From CAMQVM01 sp044433405 (GTDB lineage Bacteria > Bacteroidota > Bacteroidia > Bacteroidales > Rikenellaceae), in contig JAWXTQ010000022.1 in assembly GCA_044433405.1 (NCBI GenBank), positions 1 to 20,129 of the forward strand: 20,129 nucleotides of DNA, read 5' to 3'. Each line of letters opens with the position of its first letter. Within the stretch, counting starts at the first letter, position 1. Positions 15,467 through 20,129 of the stretch are shown here, piece by piece. Made by a program: the position numbers and the translations under genes. The notes beneath the pieces were generated by a model, which searched no databases, was not told where the DNA came from, and worked only from the letters and a program-made list of their open reading frames with translations.

Positions 15467-15895
15467 TTATTTTATCGTTTTCTCTATTATTGATGCTACG
15501 CCTAACTTATACGAAGTCATTCCAAATCCCATTATCGATCCTATACATTTTGGTGCTAGTAGCGATATGTGTCTAAACTCTTCCCTTGCAAGAATGCACG
15601 AAAGATGAACCTCCACAACACCTACACCTATTGCGCCAATTGCATCTGCAATTGCGATAGATGTATGAGTATAAGCTCCTGCGTTTAGAACAACTCCATC
15701 ATACTCAGAATCTGCTCTATGCAAAATATCAATAATCTCTCCTTCTATATTTGATTGACAATAGTCAATAACATGCTCTTTAAAATCCTCTTTTAACTTA
15801 GCTAGATAGCCGTCGAATGATTGGTTACCATATATGGTTGGCTCACGTTTTCCTAGTAGGTTTAAATTAGGACCATTTAAAATTAAAATTTTCAT
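15467..15895 (-). CDS. aroQ: Type II 3-dehydroquinate dehydratase
   Basis: A 142-residue cytosolic dodecameric enzyme of the shikimate pathway, dehydrating 3-dehydroquinate to 3-dehydroshikimate. The N-terminal NGPNLNLLGKREPTIYG gives Arg17 and catalytic Tyr22 of the flexible lid. NAGAYTHTS gives Asn71 and His77; EVHLS gives His97 and Ser99; Arg108 is also in the expected place. The residue after HLS, usually Asn, is Cys100. Length is typical. It leads the operon with pyruvate kinase, and a TATATTTG box lies about 150 nt upstream. Confidence 0.95.
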   Translation of the reverse strand: MKILILNGPNLNLLGKREPTIYGNQSFDGYLAKLKEDFKEHVIDYCQSNIEGEIIDILHRADSEYDGVVLNAGAYTHTSIAIADAIGAIGVGVVEVHLSCILAREEFRHISLLAPKCIGSIMGFGMTSYKLGVASIIEKTIK

Positions 15896-15984
15896 TTTAT
15901 CTTTGCCATTTTTAAAATTAATGTGGCTTCAATATGTGACAAGCACTATTTGAAATTCTGTTTTGCTTAAAAAAGATTAGCAAG

Positions 15985-16001
15985 TTTTGATGGTATCAAA
16001 A
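15985..16001. promoter_or_regulatory. Inverted repeat in the aroQ-thiL divergent gap
   Basis: TTTTGAT (15985-15991), GGT, ATCAAAA (15995-16001) is a perfect 7-bp inverted repeat in the aroQ leader. On the plus strand it contains a TTTG 19 nt before TACCTTGC, a one-position-off match to a thiL promoter. Operator or leader hairpin; weakly supported. Confidence 0.3.
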
Positions 16002-16046
16002 AAAACACTACCTTGCACAACAGCTTTTTAAACAAAAAAGTTTGTG

Positions 16047-16054
16047 CAAATATA
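16047..16054 (-). promoter_or_regulatory. Candidate -7 box of the aroQ-pyk operon
   Basis: The minus strand reads TATATTTG (16054-16047), matching TAnnTTTG. No TTTG is found at the expected upstream distance, so support is partial. The implied leader is about 145 nt. Confidence 0.4.
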
Positions 16055-16162
16055 CATAAACTTTTTTTATTAATGATTTTTACAGTAAAAATAAAAATTT
16101 CACTTTATGTGTAAAAAACAGTAAAACAGGTGTTTACATGCGTAAATACCGAACTTTAAGAA

Positions 16163-17116
16163 ATGAATAATTTTACAGAAAGAGAGATAATTAGCACTTT
16201 TTTGCGCCATTCGACAGCAAATCACTCCTCCTTAATAAAAGGAATTGGGGATGATTGCGCCATTTTGAAAAGCGGAGAGCGAGGGTGTCAGGTGATAACA
16301 AGCGACACACTAACGCAAGATAGTCACTTTATACTCGAACTATCATCACCTAGCGACCTAGCTTATAAATCTTTGGCTTCAAATATTAGTGATGTATTAG
16401 CTATGGGTGCTACTCCCCAATTTGCAATCATGGCTTTTACCTTTAATGACCAGATTACAAAAGAGTGGGTAGAGGAGTTTTCGTTAGAGTTTAACTCTCT
16501 AGCCTCACAATACAATATTGAGCTAATAGGAGGAGATACCACCTACTCGTCTAAAGCAGTGACAATCACCATAACTTTAATAGGGTGGGCAGAAGAGGAG
16601 AATATAAAGACACGAAGTGGAGCTAAAAAGGGCGATTCAGTTTTCTGTATTAATCCTCTAGGTGGCTCAGCACTAGGATTGAAACATCTGTTAGCAGGCA
16701 ACCGATTTCACCCCTCAGTTAAAGTTCACTTTCGACCAACACTGTTTATGAAGCAGGCACTTTGGCTTGCAGAGCAACACTCGGTTGGGGCGATGATGGA
16801 TATATCTGACGGAATAGCGAAAGATATTCTTCATATTATCGAGCAGAGCGATGTAGGGTGCACTATCAATCTCGACAAACTCCCAATATATGATGGGGCA
16901 ACTCTCTCAATGGCCGTAGAGGGGGGCGAAGAGTACTCCCTGCTATTTACTGTAAGAGGCGACCACTCTGAGAGATTAAAACGAGAGTACTATAAAACAT
17001 TTGGTAGCAACATATACGAAATAGGACTTATCACCTCAAACAAGGGTGAATTAAAATGGCTTCTTAATGGGGAAGATAAAGGTTATAATTTTAAAGGTTA
17101 CGAACATGGAAGATAA
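16163..17116 (+). CDS. thiL: Thiamine-monophosphate kinase
   Basis: A 317-residue kinase that makes thiamine pyrophosphate from thiamine phosphate, the last step of thiamine synthesis. It has the ThiL/PurM fold: KGIGDDCAIL (metal/ATP aspartates), DTLTQDSHF where most ThiL have a D-x-L-V-E-G-x-H-F-like block, SNISDVLAMGATP, GGDTTYS, MDISDGIAKDILH, and GEEYSLLFTV where GEDYELLF is usual. The divergences are conservative, and I still expect activity. The 3' end overlaps the thiD start by 11 nt. The 267-nt upstream gap has no recognisable TPP riboswitch core. Confidence 0.93.
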   Translation: MNNFTEREIISTFLRHSTANHSSLIKGIGDDCAILKSGERGCQVITSDTLTQDSHFILELSSPSDLAYKSLASNISDVLAMGATPQFAIMAFTFNDQITKEWVEEFSLEFNSLASQYNIELIGGDTTYSSKAVTITITLIGWAEEENIKTRSGAKKGDSVFCINPLGGSALGLKHLLAGNRFHPSVKVHFRPTLFMKQALWLAEQHSVGAMMDISDGIAKDILHIIEQSDVGCTINLDKLPIYDGATLSMAVEGGEEYSLLFTVRGDHSERLKREYYKTFGSNIYEIGLITSNKGELKWLLNGEDKGYNFKGYEHGR

Positions 17117-17936
17117 AATAGATTTAAGATGCCCAGTTGCGCTTTCGATTGCAGGGAGCGATTCATCGGCTGGTGCAGGAATTCAGGCTGACATAAAGAG
17201 CTGCGCTGCTTTGGGTGGCTATATGGCAACAGTAATCACCGCCTTGACTGCTCAAAACGGCACTGGTGTAGAGATGATAGATATAGTATCTAAGGAGATG
17301 GTCGCAGCACAAATACATGCAGTGATGAGCGACATGCGAGTTGAGGCACTAAAGACAGGAATGATTCCAAACAAAGAGTGTGTCAATGAGGTTGTAAAGG
17401 CGATAACCAAATACAATATTAAAAATGTTGTTGTCGACCCAGTGATGGTTTCTACTTCGGGAACGCGCCTAATAGACAAAGAGGCGATAACAACAATCAT
17501 CGAACAGTTATTTCCTAAAGCTCTTATCGTTACTCCTAACATCATAGAGTGCAGCTATATAACTGGCTATAAGGCCGAGGAGGCAAGATTCTTCGATTCT
17601 GCGGCTGCGCGATTCTCTGAATTTGGGTGTAAATATCTGCTCCTTAAAGGGGGGCACTTAGAATCAGATCATATTGTAGATGTATTATACGACTTCGAAA
17701 ACGGTAAAACTAGCTCGTATGAATACACTAGAGTCAATACCCCAAACACTCACGGCACAGGTTGTAGTCTATCATCGGCTATTGCTGCCGCACTTTCAAA
17801 AGGTCATACACCCCAACAGAGCGTAGCCCTTGCTGAAGATTACATTCATAAAGCCATCGAAGAGGCTAAGGGGTTAGTGTATGGTCAAGGTCATGGACCA
17901 ATATCTCACTTTTTTCAATTATCCTCTAAAGTATAG
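17106..17936 (+). CDS. thiD: Hydroxymethylpyrimidine/phosphomethylpyrimidine kinase
   Basis: A 276-residue ribokinase-family enzyme that phosphorylates HMP and HMP-P to HMP-PP for thiamine synthesis. The N-terminal AGSDSSAGAGIQADIK is the substrate-binding signature. VDPVMVSTSG, VTPNIIE and NTHGTGCSLSSAIAAAL (anion hole and catalytic Asp region, here Cys-Ser after G) follow in order. I use ATG 17106, which starts just before the family-typical N-terminus; an in-frame ATG at 17067 would add 13 residues inside thiL. No ThiE domain is fused. It is coupled to thiL and precedes the FtsB-like gene by 18 nt. Confidence 0.94.
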   Translation: MEDKIDLRCPVALSIAGSDSSAGAGIQADIKSCAALGGYMATVITALTAQNGTGVEMIDIVSKEMVAAQIHAVMSDMRVEALKTGMIPNKECVNEVVKAITKYNIKNVVVDPVMVSTSGTRLIDKEAITTIIEQLFPKALIVTPNIIECSYITGYKAEEARFFDSAAARFSEFGCKYLLLKGGHLESDHIVDVLYDFENGKTSSYEYTRVNTPNTHGTGCSLSSAIAAALSKGHTPQQSVALAEDYIHKAIEEAKGLVYGQGHGPISHFFQLSSKV

Positions 17937-17954
17937 ATAAATCAAAAACTAGCG

Positions 17955-18248
17955 ATGAAAAAGATAAAAATAGGATTTTTAACAAATATCCAAATAGCGA
18001 TAATAGGGATAGTAGTTTTCTCTCTCTTCTATTTTCGCTATGGAGACGAGAACTACAAGGTAAAAAGAGCCTTGAAATATGAGCTAGACAGCCTTACAAA
18101 CCATGTAGACTCGCTACGCAACAAGATATATAAAGATAGCTTAATGATAGAAAGGTTAAAAAACGATAACAAATATCTCGAAAAATATGCTCGAGAAACT
18201 TTTTATATGCATAAAGAGGGAGAGGAGGTTTTTATTTGGGGTAATTGA
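17955..18248 (+). CDS. FtsB/DivIC family cell-division protein
   Basis: A 97-residue bitopic membrane protein of the divisome. There is a short cytoplasmic N-terminus, one membrane segment (about 10-27, IQIAIIGIVVFSLFYF), then a coiled coil of about 40 residues (heptads through DSLTNHVDSLRNKIY) and the family ending LEKYARETFYMHKEGEEVF. In known systems such proteins bridge FtsL and FtsQ and help switch on septal wall synthesis. It is the last gene of the thiL-thiD unit; repeat copy 4 begins about 30 nt after its stop. Confidence 0.9.
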   Translation: MKKIKIGFLTNIQIAIIGIVVFSLFYFRYGDENYKVKRALKYELDSLTNHVDSLRNKIYKDSLMIERLKNDNKYLEKYARETFYMHKEGEEVFIWGN

Positions 18249-18279
18249 TGTTTGATTAACATTTAGGATATGGATGTAT

Positions 18280-18903
18280 TCTTAGCGGCTTTCACTTCTT
18301 TAGCGGTTTTCACCGCATGAGTTGCACTCATGCTTGTAGTAATAGGTTTTTATTTCTTATACTCATACCTAAAGGTATGGTAACGAAATAAAAACCTATT
18401 CCTATTTTTGGCTGTGCCAAAAAGTGAAAACCGAGGCGTACCAAAGCCTATCAAAAAAAGAAGAATTGTGTTTAAGTTTTTTTTAGAAAAAAAACCACGC
18501 GCTAGACTACTATGAGCCATTTTTATCTTCCTGGCTGCCGCCAGTTCGCTAAAAAAGACTCCTAGCAGCCTAGTACTGGTAAAAAAACCTTCGTCGCTAC
18601 CGCTCCTCGGGCTCACTTGCGTTCGCTGGGGATACTCATGTAGCTGATGTATAGCTTCGCGATGGTCGAGGCTTGTGTAGCTTCGCCTATTGAGGTGAAT
18701 TAATTATTAATCCTATTGTTCTAGATAAATAAAACAAAGACAAGTGAACACCCCAAAGCACCTTTAGGTTTAGCGTTAAGAACCCAAGAAGTGCAAGTTC
18801 TTGGGTTCTTTCTCCAAAGGGGGTCTTAACGACCCCTTTGGAGAAACTTCGTTTCTCTTGTGCTCATGCTGAGGTGTGCAGAGTCATTAATAATTATCGT
18901 TCA
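18280..18903 (+). repeat. Composite hairpin repeat, copy 4
   Basis: This fills the gap between the convergent FtsB-like and GH109-like genes and ends 7 nt before the latter's stop. It has the left part of copy 2 (hairpins at 18315-18333 and 18341-18400, TTTTTGGC/GCCAAAAA, CTGGC-tgcc-GCCAG at 18531-18544) and the end type of copy 3. The stretch about 18660-18745 is unlike copies 2 and 3. Near its right end there are two strong extra stems, 18780-18808 (11 bp) and 18809-18846 (14 bp). Confidence 0.9.
18809..18846. terminator. 14-bp hairpin, strongest stem of copy 4
   Basis: The arms at 18809-18822 and 18833-18846 are perfectly complementary (core CTCCAAAGGGG), with a 10-nt loop that itself holds GTC/GA(C). 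Directly before it is an 11-bp stem (18780-18790 with 18798-18808). There is no long U-run, so termination is uncertain; a transcription or processing barrier between convergent genes is inferred. Confidence 0.5.
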
Positions 18904-18909
18904 TTACAC

Positions 18910-20129
18910 CTAATTGGCCATTGCGTGGCGATAGCCATCTACTTTATCCCATCCTCCGCGAGTGAAGTCAGGAATCTCTACGGCTGCCGAATTGTTCTCT
19001 AGTGATAGTTTTGAAAGCGGAACTAGACAACACCACTCTGCTAAGTCATACACATCCATATCTAATGGTAAACCGTTACGTAGACAATATACTAAACGGT
19101 AGTCCATAACGTAATCCATACCACCATGTCCGCCAACTTTTTTAGCAGTCTCTTCAATCTCTTGATGTATAGGGTGTTTATATTTAGCCATTAATGCCTC
19201 TTTAACATCCTCTGGTACGAAGCTGTGTCCAGAGATGTTTGTATGGTCACCCATCACATCTTCGGTCAGCTGGCTTGGCATTAAAGAGTAGCCCTCTGAT
19301 GGGTATTTATTTGCAAAACCTTTAGTTCCTGAAAGTTGATACATTCTATCGTATGGACGAGGAGTCGCAACATTGTGCTCGATTAATATTGACTTGCCTT
19401 TGTGAGTTCTAATTAGCGTGTTTGTATGGTCGCCATTTTGGAAATCTTCGGCATCAATTCCTTTGCTCTCTTTAATATCGTTGATAGATGTGGTAGCTCT
19501 GGTGTCGAGTGATACTAGATACTCCATTTTATCACCACGGTGGATGTTTAACAGCTGAGCAACTGGGCCAAGACCATGTGTTGGATAAACATCTCCGCGA
19601 TTATTCCAGTTGTAGTCCAATCTCCAATGTCTGCGTTCGCTATTTGAAGTTCCCATGCTTAGGGTGTGGATATACGCACCTTCAACGTGCATAATCTCTC
19701 CGAATAATCCTTGTTGTGCCATGTTTAGCGTTGTTAACTCAAAGAAGTCATAAACACAATTTTCAAGCTGCATACAGTGGCGTCTTGTGCGTTCAGAGGT
19801 TTCGATTAGATCCCAAATCTCCTCTAAAGTGAGTGCTGCAGGAACTTCACACGCCACATGTTTGCCATGCTCCATGGCATATTTCATCATTGGATAGTGG
19901 TTCACCCAGTCGGTACAGATGTATACTAAGTCGATATCGTCTCTCTGGCACATCTCTTGCCAAGCAAGCGTGTCGGTAGTGTACTCGTCAGCCTCTGGAA
20001 GATTTGCGTTGTGAAGATAACCTTGAGAGCGTTTAACTAATTCAGGTTTTAAGTCACACAGTGCTTTAATTTCTACCCCCTCTAGTTGAGTGTAGCGCCA
20101 TACTGCACCGACCCCTCTAGCCCCCAGGC
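18910..20129 (-). CDS. Glycoside hydrolase family 109-like NAD-dependent glycosidase (5' end outside window)
   Basis: The frame is open from the stop at 18910 to the window edge, and the N-terminus is missing. The upstream part reads LGARGVGAVWRYTQLEG, the end of a Rossmann GxGxRG nucleotide-binding loop, followed by VEIKALCDL. About 400 residues are visible. The Gfo/Idh/MocA layout continues with CTDWVNHYPM and HVACEVPAAL. LENCVYDFFELTTLNMAQQG, RRHWRLDYNW and GDVYPTHGLGPVA match GH109 alpha-N-acetylgalactosaminidases, which cleave through an NAD-dependent redox and elimination route. A role in mucin-type glycan breakdown is likely by family. A lipoprotein or Tat signal, if present, would be outside the window. 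Its stop faces repeat copy 4. Confidence 0.88.
   Translation of the reverse strand, partial: LGARGVGAVWRYTQLEGVEIKALCDLKPELVKRSQGYLHNANLPEADEYTTDTLAWQEMCQRDDIDLVYICTDWVNHYPMMKYAMEHGKHVACEVPAALTLEEIWDLIETSERTRRHCMQLENCVYDFFELTTLNMAQQGLFGEIMHVEGAYIHTLSMGTSNSERRHWRLDYNWNNRGDVYPTHGLGPVAQLLNIHRGDKMEYLVSLDTRATTSINDIKESKGIDAEDFQNGDHTNTLIRTHKGKSILIEHNVATPRPYDRMYQLSGTKGFANKYPSEGYSLMPSQLTEDVMGDHTNISGHSFVPEDVKEALMAKYKHPIHQEIEETAKKVGGHGGMDYVMDYRLVYCLRNGLPLDMDVYDLAEWCCLVPLSKLSLENNSAAVEIPDFTRGGWDKVDGYRHAMAN

Noticed and set aside
17067..17105. Earlier ATG for thiD
   Set aside because: It would add 13 residues lying within thiL, and the family N-terminus fits ATG 17106.
18350..18616. Open frame on the minus strand, repeated at 11183-11575 and in part at 12770-12900, translating to similar peptides (SSLARGFF..., LLFLIG...)
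   Set aside because: Copies 2 and 4 differ in this frame at about nine non-synonymous and three synonymous sites, as expected without coding constraint. Copy 3 has a one-base deletion in the A-run. The changes are better explained by hairpin pairing.

Overview
This 20.1-kb window comes from the chromosome of a Bacteroidota species, most likely Bacteroidales. The evidence is the protein families (a DUF3810-like membrane zincin, a degenerate EnvC-like LytM protein, a patatin/POTRA/barrel protein, a GH109-type NAD-dependent glycosidase) and several promoters of the Bacteroidota form TTTG-N18/19-TAnnTTTG. The gene content is mostly housekeeping. I cannot fix the family or genus from sequence alone.

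Layout, left to right. (1) 1-338: an inverted copy of a hairpin-rich intergenic repeat. (2) 380-1005: a decayed YefM/YoeB-type toxin-antitoxin operon on the minus strand, with its promoter and TGTACA-type operator still visible. (3) 1084-1157: tRNA-Asn(GUU) on the minus strand, with promoter and terminator. (4) 1270-5278: a tight minus-strand operon in the order lipoprotein cyclophilin, pheS, EnvC-like amidase activator, DUF3810-like membrane metalloprotease. (5) 5462-11090: plus-strand genes for a patatin-like outer-membrane protein, ThiC, TyrRS and a YjdM/PhnA zinc-ribbon protein. (6) 11113-11913: a large composite repeat. (7) 12005-12769: a TauE/SafE (TSUP) permease. (8) 12764-13138: a third repeat copy. 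(9) 13155-15895: a minus-strand operon aroQ, pyruvate kinase, nucleoside phosphorylase. (10) 16163-18248: a plus-strand operon thiL, thiD, FtsB/DivIC-like. (11) 18280-18903: a fourth repeat copy. (12) 18910 to the window end: a 5'-truncated GH109/Gfo-Idh-MocA gene on the minus strand.

Three thiamine genes (thiC, thiL, thiD) lie in two unlinked transcription units: ThiC makes the pyrimidine HMP-P, ThiD phosphorylates it, and ThiL makes TPP. I see no TPP riboswitch in front of either unit. The envelope genes (EnvC-like, FtsB-like, cyclophilin lipoprotein, DUF3810) are interleaved with translation and central-metabolism genes.

The most unusual content is the repeat family. Four mosaic copies fill gene-free gaps with strings of short inverted repeats. 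Stems are conserved between copies while loops differ, and at two or more stems both arms have changed together so that pairing is kept. Two copies share a 338-nt inverted block differing at about 6 positions and bracket 11.2 kb that includes the pheS, thiC, tyrS and patatin genes. Open frames inside the repeats change mainly at non-synonymous sites and look spurious. I favour a structured, mobile or recombinogenic non-coding element that also acts as a two-way terminator, but its origin and function are unknown.
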